DNA of 64,000 nt, from contig JAPEHQ010000010.1 in the NCBI GenBank assembly GCA_027405735.1, positions 2,108,001 to 2,172,000 on the forward strand, in the 5' to 3' direction. Shown here in pieces: positions 35,322-47,503 of this stretch. Position numbers and translations under genes: made by a program. The number at the start of each line of letters is the position of its first letter. Within the stretch, counting starts at the first letter, position 1. Source of the stretch: Mucor racemosus. Lineage: Eukaryota; Mucoromycota; Mucoromycetes; Mucorales; Mucoraceae. Below the pieces are notes generated by a model that worked only from the letters and a program-made list of their open reading frames with translations, ran no database searches and was not told the DNA's origin.

Positions 35322-38300
35322 TTAATTTTCTCTACCATCGTAATAGTCTTCGAAATCATCATCATCATCGTCATCATAATAATCATAATATTCTGCTTCT
35401 GATTCATCGCTGTGATCTGAATTTTTCATTGATTTTATACGAGTTAAAACATTATCCAATGTAGATGGTTTTCGACACAATTTATTATTGCTGACTGAAC
35501 CAACGCCAATTTCTGATGTATCATCGTGTTTGTTTTCAAAATCTCTTCTACCATAAAAGGAACCGCGATGTACGGATTCAGTAGGTCCTATCGATTGCCT
35601 TGCACTAGGATGACGGGAAACAGGTATCATGATGGCCGGTCCAAAACTATTATGATGTGATTCTTGTTTAGTTAGTTTGTTTGATAATATGCTAACTGTT
35701 TCTTCTTCGTCACTGAACGTCCTTTCTGCTTTTATGTCTGTATCTGATAATGGAAATGGCAGAGGAATTTCTTTGATTGCACGATATTGACCACAATTAT
35801 TGAGATGCTATATATTAAAAGTTAGTAATAAATCAGATATACAATATACTGCTGAAATACCTCATTTTCAAGTCGGAAAAAGTTCCACTGAATTCTTCGA
35901 TACGCTTCCAATAATGCAACCAAAATCCCTAACAGTTGCCCATTCATACGTAGTTTAACTATACTCAAAGTCCATGAGAATCGCAGCAAGATGTTTACAG
36001 GTACAGCGGCATAATATGTCTAAAATAGAAATAACAAGTTAAGGTTTATACGCAATTCCCTATTCCAAGATACATCATGTGGGGTCACATTGTTGTATTT
36101 CAAAACGTAAAAAGATCAATTTACCCATCTGTAAAAAACCAGCTCATCTCTTAGCAGAAAGTTCTTGCTATTTGGACGCATCAAGCCCCAATCCATTTTA
36201 ATATCCCATGTTGATGTGTACGTGGAATTGAATAAACATGTCATGGTCCAAAATACCGTCATTGGCGTAGATGCTTGTTTTTAATAGATTAGTTTCATAA
36301 TATTACACACACACACACACACTAAAATACTTACGGTACATGCGTCTTAAACCTGTGACAAGTGCAGACATAATGCTACTTGAGTATTTAGCTGCATTTA
36401 ATAGATGCACCTTTTCATTTGAATCTCTATATCTTCTAAAACATTGTAATAAACGCCACCATGGAGGTAAAGAAGCTAAAACCGGAGCCACCCATAATTG
36501 CGACATGTTACAATTACCACCTAAATCAGTCCAATGCCATGAATAAGCACAGAAAAAGTAAGATGATGTCCATATGGAATAACTTAAACTATTGAGTTCA
36601 TCTGCAATGAAAAAGTCTCTAAACTCTACAGGGAAACAATAAGATAATAAAATTCGTCCTATGGCTACACCAAGCCATTTTCGGGCAGAACAGTACAATA
36701 TATCAAATGGACATAACATGATGGCAATTAAAATGACAAACAGTATCAAAGGACATAGTTCTGAAGGGATTAAAGGAGAAAACCATTGTGAGAAATCAGT
36801 GTATATGATAAATGAGCTCACTAGTAACATAATCACTGGCAATTCTGCAAATTGATGATAATCTAGATTATGTCTTGGATCTAGCTCAAAGATAAATTTG
36901 TAATTGATTCTTGATCTATGCCAAACAATCAAATTAACCGAGAATCCAAGACAAAATAAGATGGGAAGTAAGAAGCAAGCGTATATTTGTATATTGGTTT
37001 GTAGATTTGGTAATTGTTTTGCTGTCTTTGCATCAATGGCAAGATGAAACGCTTGGATTAATAATGGTATTGCCATGCCCAAGAATATACCAATTCGAAG
37101 TGTGGTTGAATTGTAGTCCTATTTTCATGCAATTAGCTTTTTATTTTTTATATCATTGTGTAGTATGGATTGTACCTGATTCTTGTCAGGTGCTCTCAAT
37201 TTACGCATACCACGTCTACGATGACCATCAGAAAATTCATTTATATACAGATCCTACATGTTGATGTAACTTTAATTTTTAGTTATTTTAACCCCCTCCT
37301 TTTTTTTTTTTTTGACATTACATACTTCAGTTTCCTTTATGATATAATCTAGGTCAGATGTACTAGCCCAATGATGCTTTTTTATAGTTTGAATATACAA
37401 ATCACTTGCTTTCCAACCTGAAATTTTATCAAACTTCTTTAATATCTTTTGAAAGCCGGTTTCATTGAGTGTTTTATAAGATCTTAAAAACTCTAAACTT
37501 CGATAATATTCGGTAATTGCTTTTTTCAACCGATTTCTTGCAACGTTATAGCTAATTCTTTGATCTCCAACATAATCAAAATTAGATGATAGTTCTGATA
37601 ATGTATAAGATTGTGTATGTGGGTCTTGATATTTAAACCAGTTATAGAGCCGGTGATGGCCGATCATTTCAGGGGATGGTATACTATTATTACCATGTTG
37701 ATTTGCCTTTTGGGAAGTTATTTTAGTCTTTTTTTTTTTAATGTAAAACTTTATATGAAATATATACCCCTATGTTCACTAAATGACGCCCATATTCGGC
37801 TATAAACTGCATTTGAACCTTCAATGCATCCAATTTTAACCTAGATTCTTTTTCTTTTTCTACATGTACATTTAGGAATTGTCAAGTTATAATTGAAAAT
37901 AAAGTATTTTTTTTTAGGTATATACCATCATAAAATCTAGATATCTTTTCTAATTCAAGGCCAAGAGAATCAAAGAAACTTCTTTCTGAATTACTAGCAT
38001 GAAATAAAATCTGATCTAAAACGGGTAATGTTGTAGTTGAACTTGGAAATGATCCTTGCCGAGAAGACGGCCGATCATCATCATGCCCGCTACTAAATCT
38101 CGAGGACAGTCGACTCATAATAGATCGAGATCGCTTATTTTCAGGCTGGTTATTTAGCCAAAAATAATTGCTATTGCTATCTTCTAATTCCTGAAATACA
38201 TTGTCTAGTTGAATAGCTGCTTTTCTTTCTTTGTATTTGCGAAACTATATGTAATATTAACATTCTATACATTTGAGATATTAACGTAAATCCACTTACT

Positions 38301-38401
38301 CTTTCAACTTGTTTCAATTTCTTTTTTAAACCTTTATAGCCAATATATGCTTTTCTCCATTCAGGCACGCTTTGACTCTCCAGATATTTTGCAAATTTCA
38401 T
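35322..38401 (-). CDS. SYG1: SPX-EXS phosphate exporter/sensor (SYG1/XPR1 family)
   Basis: Nine exons (38401-38300, 38244-37926, 37859-37768, 37706-37326, 37253-37176, 37118-36335, 36273-36125, 36019-35861, 35807-35322) give about 849 aa. The SPX domain starts at MKFAKYLESQSVPEWR and continues with GYKGLKKKLKQVER and, after the first introns, FFDSLGLELEKISRFYD and FDKISGWKASDLYI. SPX binds inositol pyrophosphates. The membrane half starts near GIFLGMAIPLLIQAF, includes LDPRHNLDYHQF, and forms the EXS domain with WWRLLQCFRRYRD, then HLLNAAKYSSS and WDIKMDWGLM. The tail is Ser-rich and ends in a run of seven Asp. Exon 4 could instead start 21 nt earlier (37727), adding seven residues. XPR1 relatives export phosphate. 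Confidence 0.93.
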
Positions 38402-40036
38402 TTCCAAAAATGAGTTTTGACACAATATGTATACAATAGAATAATATTACAATGAGTTTTTGTTGTTGTTGTTGTTTTTTTTTTTTTTAAAAAAAAAAAG
38501 AAAACTATATATTTAATATATAATACAATACAATAAAATATTAAATATTAGAAATTAAATGTTGTATTTGAATATGTAAAGAGATAGAGGAAAAAGAAGA
38601 AGAGAAATAAAAAGCGGATCACTACTCTCCTTATTTATATTTAAGCAGAAAGTTTACTCACTCACTCACTTTCACTCTCTCTTTCTTTTCGATACCATTA
38701 GCGCACGTGTGTATATATGATTTTTTTATTTACATTTTAAGTATTGATTATTGTCAGTTTGAACTTTATTTACTTCAAAACGCTTGAGTAGTTGCACAAT
38801 GTTTGTAACACTTACGAGAATGAAATTTTCATAGTAATTATAGACATACAAGGTCCTCAATTAACTAAATTTGGAGATGATACAGTTAAATAATTAGATA
38901 CTTACGCAGACATTTACTATATTTCTCTTCTTCGTACCTGTGTAAAAAAAAAAGATGCAATTGACAATTGGCAAATTAGTTACACTTTACAAGTGTTACA
39001 TACTTTAATCAATGGCGTAATATACATGACTATAAACACTGGAGCTACGAGAACAATGTTTTTGTTGATTTATCTTGATTTTCTACAACTAGTAGATTCA
39101 CTCTAATCTTTGCAATCTCCTGAATAAACCAAACATTTCCCCCTGAATTGAAGAATCACCGAGAAAAAAAAAACAGAAACATTAAAATACCGATACTACT
39201 CGACATAATTTAAAGAGTTTTTACAACTATTAAGACTACTGCAATTTTTATGAAATTAACACGAAAATGATTATAAACATATCAAAACTACTATTATATT
39301 TTTATTGTTTGGTTAAAAAGTTGTGAAGCATCAGTTTAAGGTCTGTTTCAAAAGAGTGTGAACAAAAAGTTTTGCTCCGCTGCTCTGAAAAGGAAATTCT
39401 CGCCTGCTCTTGTTGCTGATTCTTGATAAATAATCTTTTGTTTAACAAATTCTTTTCACTAGTCTTGTTGATATATGATATAATATAGACAGTAAGTTGA
39501 AAATAAAATTGCGTGTTCGAGGTTACGATATATCAGAACCTTATAAAGACCAAGAGCATATTTGAGATGCATGGTAACAAGTCTATTTGCACTAAATAAT
39601 TGCAGCATGCAAACATAAAGTATAGTATGTTTGATCATCATCATCTCTTTGCAAACAATACTCCAATACAATAGTTGATTTACTATATCTATAATTACCA
39701 CATTGTAATGTTTGTTTTTCCGTGTTGATGACGATGAGGGTAATTCTGTTCTGCCACCAATTTTGAGTATCACATCCATTTTTTACAAAATACATTAAGT
39801 TTTTGATACTGTTCAGTAACTTTATTTCTTGGTAAGATAACAAAACGACTGCTCAATGACCCTAAGCATTAAAATGTTAGATATCAAATGTAGCATGCAT
39901 CGATTCATTCCTGCAAAAGAGAGATCCAGGTCTTCACAGGTCTTCTTTTAAGGTGACTGGTTAAATCCCACATGCAAAAGAAGGTTAACAAAAGCCTCAC
40001 AACATTGTCCTTTTCCATACAGTTTCATAAAGACAA
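38402..40036. promoter_or_regulatory. Divergent intergenic region SYG1 / DIS3L
   Basis: 1.6 kb of AT-rich DNA between divergent genes. A perfect E-box CACGTG lies at 38704-38709, 303 bp upstream of the SYG1 ATG. In yeast, Pho4 binds CACGTG upstream of phosphate genes; regulation here is inference. Frames at 39459-39843 overlap each other and look spurious. Confidence 0.4.
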
Positions 40037-43000
40037 ATGGCACTAAAAACCGACCGCGCATTCTATAAAAAGACTCGAAGCAACGCCATCATCAAGCTTG
40101 TTAGAGAACGTAAAATACTTACAAAGATATCTTGAAAAGAAAGACTATTCATTTATATATTTTTATACTGTAGAGTATCTTCGAAATGATATCCCTTGCT
40201 TGTCAGAGTCGTGTACCTCAACAAAATGTAATAATACAGGTCGCCAAACAGCATTATTAAGCTCAGCATCAGACCACTACATTATACCTGACATATCTGT
40301 ATGTTATTTGTTTTATACATGTCTATTTATATTGAACGTGCACTTTTTGATAGGTTATTATGCGATACTTGGAAATTTTAGAACAGGACCAAATAATCAA
40401 TATTATTTGGAGTCAAACTGTTACTATAAATGTACAGTTCTATAATAATAATAATAATATATTTATACATATTAAATTCTCTTATTTTTTTTTTTTGTAG
40501 TTACAACAACACGATAAATCAAAAACATACAAAAAACTTCGAGAAATCACCAATGATTCGAGAAAGAAAAGTATCATGTTTTATAATGAAATATTTGAGG
40601 AAACCAAAATTTTGCGGGTTCCTGCCGAATCAACTACCAGTCGTGATTGGAGAGCACAATGCCAATTGGCTCGATGGTACGATGCTCATCTCAACTACAC
40701 TAAAAAGATTATATTACTTTCAGAACTAGATCATACTAATGATGATACACCGAGCGATGTTTGCGTTATGAATACTCAACAATATTTAGATACATATCAC
40801 AAAAGCGATCTTTTGTTACAAAATTTGGTACATGTTTTGGCTGATGTTGTTTTAGAAGATAATGAGGATGGAAAAATTAAGATTTCTTCAAAAAAATCGG
40901 GCGGTTTAAGTGCTGTAAACAATGCTGTTTCTGGTTATACCGAGGTAAAAAGTTTACGAATTTTGTCCGTTTATAGAAAAACAAAATTCATGCAGTTTTA
41001 ATAGTACAAATCAATGGATGAGTTGGAAGTTGGTATCAAATCAAATCGCTACTTTTCAGGTGTATTGCGATGCAGAAAGGATAGTAGAGATCAGGCTTAT
41101 GTGAATGGTGGTAGTCATCTCGGTAAAGATATATTGATTATTGGAAATGACAATAGAAATCGTGCAGGTATATAGGCTACAATTTTGCTGGTTTTTTACA
41201 CACTAATTACATATTTTAGTCCATGGAGATGTTGTAGTAGTAGAACTACTATCAGAGAATAACTGGACAACACCATCAAATGAAATTGCATTTAGTAGCG
41301 GCAATGCCGAAGATGAATACGAAGAAGATAGATTTACAAATTCTGCCGCTACATCAAACCAACCAACAGGTCAAATTGTTGGTGTATTAAATCGTAATTG
41401 GAGATCGTATGTTGCTACATTACAGGAGGATAGTTCAGTAGTGGGTGGCTCTATTCATTTAGCAATTCCTTTGGATCCAGTAGTTCCAAAAATTAGAATT
41501 AGATATCAAGATGTCAAATTAATCGAGAATCAACGCATAGTTGTTCGTATTGATAATTGGCCAATTTCATCACAATATCCAAATGGTCATTTTGTAAGAT
41601 CCTTGGGTCCTATTCATCAATTGGATACCGAAATATCAGCAATTTTAGTTGAACATTCAATCTCGGTATCTCAAGCAAGTCAAGGGTTTAGTCAAATGTC
41701 CCTGAGCGAGATGCCAATCGATACCCCTGAAAATCCATGGAAACCAGAGGAGGTAGATCCCCCCTCCCCCTTTTTTTTGCAGAAAAAACCGAATTTCTTA
41801 TTTAAAAAACCCTTTTTATTTTGCAGGATGAAATTAAAAGGAGAAGAGATCTTAGAAATTTGACTGTATTCAGTATTGATCCCCCTAATTGTCAAGATAT
41901 TGATGGTATGCCGTGGTTGGAATTACATGATTTGATCTCCTAAACTTCGATATTTTATATAGATGCCCTTTCTGTAAAGGAGTTACCAAATGGAAATATT
42001 GAATTAGGTGTTCATATTGCTGATGTTAGTTACTTTGTAAAAGAAAATTTTATGACAGACCTTGAAGCCAGATCCAGGTAATTATTACAAGGGATGGAAA
42101 TAAAATACAACTTGACTCTGAATCAATATAGAGGAACAACCGTTTATTTAGCTGATAGACGTTTCGACATGTTACCATCCGTTCTTAGTGAAAGGATCTG
42201 TTCTCTTCGTCATAAAGTAGATCGCTATGCAGTTTCTGTTATTTGGACATTAAACAAAGATTATAAAGTGATCAATACTTGGTTTGGTAGATCCATTATT
42301 AATTCTAGTTGTGAAATGGAATATGAACAAGCACAACAATTATTAGATGGGAAATCAGTTGCAACAGGTTTAGGTTAGTAAAAAAATATTTACTGTTTTA
42401 CACATTTATCTTAAACCTATGATCAACATTTCATTTTAGATGCATCTTTGTGTAGAAAGCTGAAACCATGTGTTACAAAACTAGCTCAAGTACTTCGTGT
42501 CATTAGAGTAAGTTTTGTTGAAATCGATCAGCTTTTATTATTGTACCAGAAAATAACACACAATATAAGGATAAACGCTTGGCCCAAGGCGCTTTGGAAT
42601 TAGAAGGATCTGAAATCAAGTTTAAAATCACTGACAAACATGAAATTACTGATATTAATATCCTTTTATTTTTACAAATATCTTTGACTAACCAATGTAT
42701 TACAAATACTTCTATTGATCCTTAACTTTGCATTTTGTTTTTACTCCCCAAAGATAGTATGGAAATCCATGGTCTTGTTGCAGAAGCAATGATTTTAGCC
42801 AATGCCTCGGTGGGTAAAAGAATATATGATGGATTCAAGGATGCTGCTATTCTCAGACATCACCCACCTCCAACACAAGGTCAATTTGAAAGACTAGTAA
42901 AAGCAGCAAAAAGCAGAGGATTCTCGGTTGATTTCTCCTCCAACAAAGCTCTTGCTAAATCCTTAGAGACAATCACACTGGGCTGCAAAAATGATCCAGA

Positions 43001-44163
43001 GATTGCCAAATTGTTAAAAACAATGGCCACAATTGCCATGAATGAAGCAGGCTATATATCATCAGGCCATTATCCTGTAAATCAATATTACCATTATGGT
43101 TTAGCCTTAGAATTTTATACACATTTTACGGTAAGTTTAATTAAATCAAAGCAATTAATCATGCAGTTAATCAAAAAGCATCAATATAGTCTCCTATTCG
43201 TAGATATGCAGATGTCATTGCTCATCGACAACTTCTCATGTGTGTTGAAGACCCTACTACAGTAACAGATACCCAAGACCGTGGATCAATCATGTTTAAA
43301 GATGGTACCATCTCTGATATTTGTGATAATCTTAACCTTAAATCTAGAGAATCAAAGTTTGCTCAAAGGGTATGCAATCTTGAGAGAATTTCAGTAATGT
43401 ATTTATTAATCATTTCTCTATTATAGGACTCTACAGAGTTGTTTCAGAGCCTTTATGTGCTTCAACACACTTCCAATGAAGCAACCCTGATTGAAAGAGG
43501 CGTTATTTCAGAAATCAGATCCAATGGTTTTTACGTTTTTGTTCCAAGGTATAGTCTTTCTGAATATTAAAAATACATTTTATTTATATTTCATGCGCAT
43601 TTAGACTTGGGTTGAAGGGTCCTGTATACCTTAAAGAAAAAGATGGTAAACCACATGTTCCATTATCTTTGATTTCAGGCAAAAGCTCTAGTGGTAAGTT
43701 GCAAGGACAATATTTAATTATTTGATGCATTATTCATCACATTTATTTCTATTAATCAGATGCAGATGAAACTATACCCAACTGCAACATCGAAGTCAAT
43801 ATGCCCACAAATATATCTGTACTTGCCGCAGACTTACCCCATCCTATTGAATTCAATCTTTTTGATAATGTCAGAGTATCTCTCAAGCTTCGGAAATCTC
43901 ATGCTCATCGTCATATGGTATACATGACTCTGGTTGATTTGGAGCATGTCGAAGTAAACGGTAAAAAAGACATTAATCCTGTTCGTATGACAAATACAGA
44001 AATGATGCACGCTATTGAGATTGAAGAGGAAGCAGCTAAACCTGTAGATCCTAATAAGAAGCTTAGTAGTCGAAAGAAGAAGAAGAATAATGCCTCCATG
44101 TATGAAGTGCTAGAGAAATTTAGAAAGTTGTCAATTATTGAGAGCACTAGTGTGAACGAATAA
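40037..44163 (+). CDS. DIS3L: DIS3L-type 3'-5' exoribonuclease (RNase II/RNB)
   Basis: Sixteen exons join in frame to 1062 aa (human DIS3L 1054): 40037-40109, 40174-40298, 40354-40431, 40501-40944, 41005-41167, 41220-41752, 41827-41905, 41963-42077, 42132-42373, 42440-42507, 42570-42657, 42745-43130, 43190-43369, 43427-43548, 43605-43693 and 43760-44163. The start [12 protein letters not shown] with a Cys cluster, then [17 protein letters not shown], is DIS3L-like rather than DIS3-like. A PIN domain and cold-shock/S1 folds follow (VVVRIDSW-type [17 protein letters not shown]). The RNB active site is intact: [17 protein letters not shown] (Asp490, 496, 498, 499), [32 protein letters not shown]. 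It probably serves the cytoplasmic exosome. Intron 11 is an AT-AC U12-type intron. Confidence 0.94.
42658..42744 (+). other. U12-type AT-AC intron in DIS3L
   Basis: The 87-bp intron starts ATATCCTTTT, has the branch-site match TCCTTAAC at 42719-42726 (branch A about 19 nt from the end) and ends TTTTTAC. The flanking exons join in phase as [13 protein letters not shown], matching the family. No GT-AG alternative restores this frame without losing conserved residues. All other introns recognised here are GT-AG. Confidence 0.93.
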
Positions 44164-44289
44164 ATACATTTTTGATGATTCATTTTTTCGATTTTTCTTA
44201 TTTGCTTATACTTAACAGTTGGTTTTGCATAATATTTTCTGATTAGATAGGCATTTACAGCACACCATGAGTACTATACTATTATCCAT

Positions 44290-45390
44290 GAAAAACGCCG
44301 CTTTTTCTTGTTTTCTGAGACTTCAATCCTGAAACACCCTCAAATAATCCCTACTCAGCTTTTTTTTCACTAACTAGCACCAGGAAAAAATTGTATGCCA
44401 ACATACCTGAGATGTTCAATTTTAATCCAAAAAAGATTATCCGGAAATGTCCTATCTTTTGCAGTTGATATAACTTTTTCAGTGCTAATGTATCAGATTT
44501 TCACGCGTATTACACTGCTAAAAATTAAAAACTTTGAGGCTCCATAACTCTACGAAAAATTAAGCTATAGTCACGCTTTTTACTAATAAAACATACTTGT
44601 TTTAACATGTTCTATAACATATTTCAGTATGAAAAAATTCTGAGCATTTTTATTTTTTTTTCATTTTTTTTTGGCATTTCTGTAGTAAATTTCAGAATAA
44701 TATTTAAATTGAACAGCATTTTTTCTACATTCATATCATCAGCCTGTTTGAACTCTCTTAGATCCAATTTAATTTTTTTTTGAAATATTGATTTTTCGTG
44801 GAGATCCTTGAAAATGTGTACAAAGGAATACCTCCGCTTCTAGGTTCAATTTTTCCCCTGTATACCCTCATCGCAAATTCTGAATTTGAAAAAAAAATTG
44901 ACAAAAACCTCATTTTCTCTACGAAAATTTTTGCTAAAAGGTTCAGCAATGGCTCAATCAATAGATAATTGTTTTGCGCATTATTTTAGTTACTTATATT
45001 TAAAAAATGTTTATGAAAAACAATGTGTATCTTCAAAAAACCTTTAAAATTTCAATTGCATTTTACGCAAAATTTAATGTAAAGCGTTTGTTTGAATTTT
45101 ATTTAAGTGGATGCAGAATCCAAAACTCTACAAAAACCATTTAATACACAAGGTCTACTTACTTTGCAGTTCATGAGCTTTTAAATGATTTTATTTTTTT
45201 AATCATTTTTTTTTAAATTGTTTTATTAATTGCTCCGTGTAAGACAAGAGTGGGACTTCCTATCCAAGAGGCGGGCGCAATGTAGAAGTAATATTTTAAT
45301 CATTTTTGATCATTTTTTTCATCAAATTGATATTGAATCCTCGTCACAGTAGGGCTGAACCTGTGATATGAACTATTATTTGATTATCTC
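44290..45390 (+). repeat. Dispersed repeat R2, copy b
   Basis: Same family and orientation as 18046-19035 and 58735-59800, starting about 130 bp after the DIS3L stop. The match runs through the GAACTATTATTTGATTAT block, where it is cut off by an LTR. No intact frame. Confidence 0.75.
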
Positions 45391-45919
45391 TGTCGTATAT
45401 TTTCAGGATTGATAAATAGTACTTAAAAAAGAATACAATTATAAAAGAATGAGTAATTAATCAGTTCTTCAACTGTATAATAAAAACAAGATATCGTTTA
45501 TTTAGATGTAAAAGTATGGCCTTTTATATTGATTTGACATTGAGATCCTGAGATGTAATTTAAGGCACTATTGAACCATTGGATCTGTTTGATAGTAATC
45601 TATGGATTGAAATGGATCAATCATAATTTAACCGTTCTTGCAGAGCTTGTGAGTTGTGTTGTTTCAATGCTGCGCTGAATATGCTTGGATGTTGATTTGA
45701 TAACTACTTAATTGGTTAACTGCTGGGATGAAATAATGTGGTGTCATAATTGAGGTCAAAGCGTTCTTGGTAATTACTGGATTAAACTTGGTACGCTAGG
45801 AGTTTCTTATATCCGATATCAAGACTTGCACTTCAATACATGTCGTAGTCAATAGATTGTAAGATGTATTGATACTGTAGAAGGTGATAATGTATGATAC
45901 TAGTAGGTGGAATACAACA
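45391..45919 (-). mobile_element. Solo LTR, family 2, inverted copy (529 bp)
   Basis: Reads TGTCGTATATT...GGAATACAACA on the plus strand, the reverse complement of the 532-bp LTR at 60528-61059. Its flanks (ATCTC and GTATC) do not match, and the left flank is R2 while the right flank is R1. The copy therefore sits at a rearrangement or recombination junction rather than at a simple insertion. Confidence 0.8.
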
Positions 45920-47503
45920 GTATCAGTCTCCAATATAACGACTGCTACAGTAGTCGCGCTATATAAGGCTACACTATATAAGGCTATGCTCTCTATAAGG
46001 CTAGGATTTTTGAAAAAGAAAATTTAGCAGGGAAATAGCCTTATTAACCTTATTTTATATAAGGCTGTGCTAAAAAAAAATTAGCCTTATTCAAAACGCC
46101 ACGAGGAGCAAAATAATCGCAAAGATCAGATTGCTTTAATATTTCTAGATCTTCAGATGATGTCTAAGATTAACCTGACTGCCAAACAAAACTGATATTT
46201 GTAGTTTACTACAACATTACATATTCGGATAATGGGAATTGATGAGATGAAAAGAAAGGTATTAAAAGATGGTCTGTGCGTCCCGACATAACAAGTATGA
46301 AAAATAGCCTTAATACATAAATTGGACTGTTTTATATACCACAGTCATCCACTTTATATAAGGCTATGCTCTATATAAGGCTGAAAACCTCTTCCAAAAA
46401 GTTAGCCTTATATAGCGCGACTACTGTACCTACTGTATATTAAAAAAATTAGTTCCTTATGTTAGCATGCGTATTTTGATAAAAGAAAAGAATACCAGCT
46501 TGATGATAGTCTGACGCGCCTTATCAAACGGTGAATATATCCTTGGAATATAAACATAATAACACACGTCGAAATGGATTTGCAAGGCTTTACATTATTT
46601 AGCGCAATTAAAACCCTGCTAAATTGCACATTTCAGCCAATGTAAAAGCAACATTACAGCGCACCAACCATAAACTAAATAAAATGAGCAATATCTGTTA
46701 TCATAGAAACATACATTTTTCTACCAGAAAAACTGCCGTCGGTCTGTCATATCGCATATCATACATTCATTAAAAAATTGCAAAAGCAAGCCCGTAGAGC
46801 GACGCCGTAATTGAACATAGCAAGATTGAACGGCTAAGTCTCTTATTCTATGGTATATATTTAAGTTTTAAATAAAAAAGCGTCTTTTTTTTACTTTTCT
46901 TATATTTAAACATGTACGGTCTGAAAATTCAGATTTTGTAGCGGACATTTTTGGGACTCGTTTTATCCTTACCAACACTCATGATTTTGATCAAAAAATA
47001 GAAAAATTAAATTTTGATACCAAAATCAACGTTTAAATATGCCACATTGTTAGAGAAAATTGTAGCTATAACTAATACGTATTTTATAAAAGCTTAATAT
47101 TAAATATTAATTAATGAAAATTTGTACTTTTGGTCCAAAAACGGTTTTTTTGTTAAAGGATTTTCATGTAATATTCTGTAATAAGAATGTTTGTTATTTT
47201 TTATTGAGCAAATAGAGCGCTAAATTTTGCATATGTGTATATTTTTTGTTTTTGTAAATGGTAGTATAATTAACTCTAGATTTGCAAAACCAAAAAAAAA
47301 AAAAATTAAAAAATGTCAAAATTGATGATCTGGACAAAAATAATTTTCTAAATTAATATTCCGCTTATAAGCCTTGTAAGTCTGAAAAATAAGAGATTTT
47401 ATAATACTCGAGAACTTTTTCAAGAATTTACAATGCTGTTGTACCCACTTGATTTAAGCTTATTACTGTAAATATTTATACATGTTGATATTGTGTGTTT
47501 ACA
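45920..47503 (-). repeat. Dispersed repeat R1, copy C (inverted)
   Basis: Reverse complement of the conserved R1 core, matching 11790-12785 and 15200-16250 with more divergence than copies A and B show to each other. A MITE is nested at 45948-46426. The WD-repeat exon lies outside this partial copy. Confidence 0.75.
45948..46426. mobile_element. TA-flanked MITE with TATATAAGGCT subterminal repeats (479 bp)
   Basis: The ends are CAGTAGTCGCGC... and its perfect inverse ...GCGCGACTACTG. The terminal inverted repeat extends 23 bp through TATATAAGGCT. The element is flanked by TA on both sides (45946-45947 and 46427-46428). Near each end and internally there are several copies of CTATATAAGGCT and its inverse. 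R1 copy D shows the uninterrupted site. The CAGT start plus TA duplication fits a Tc1/mariner-pogo type non-autonomous element. No transposase. Confidence 0.88.

Noticed and set aside
40098..40445. Frame beginning [14 protein letters not shown]
   Set aside because: Starts at a TTG inside DIS3L exon 1 and reads through intron 1; the spliced protein begins at the ATG at 40037.
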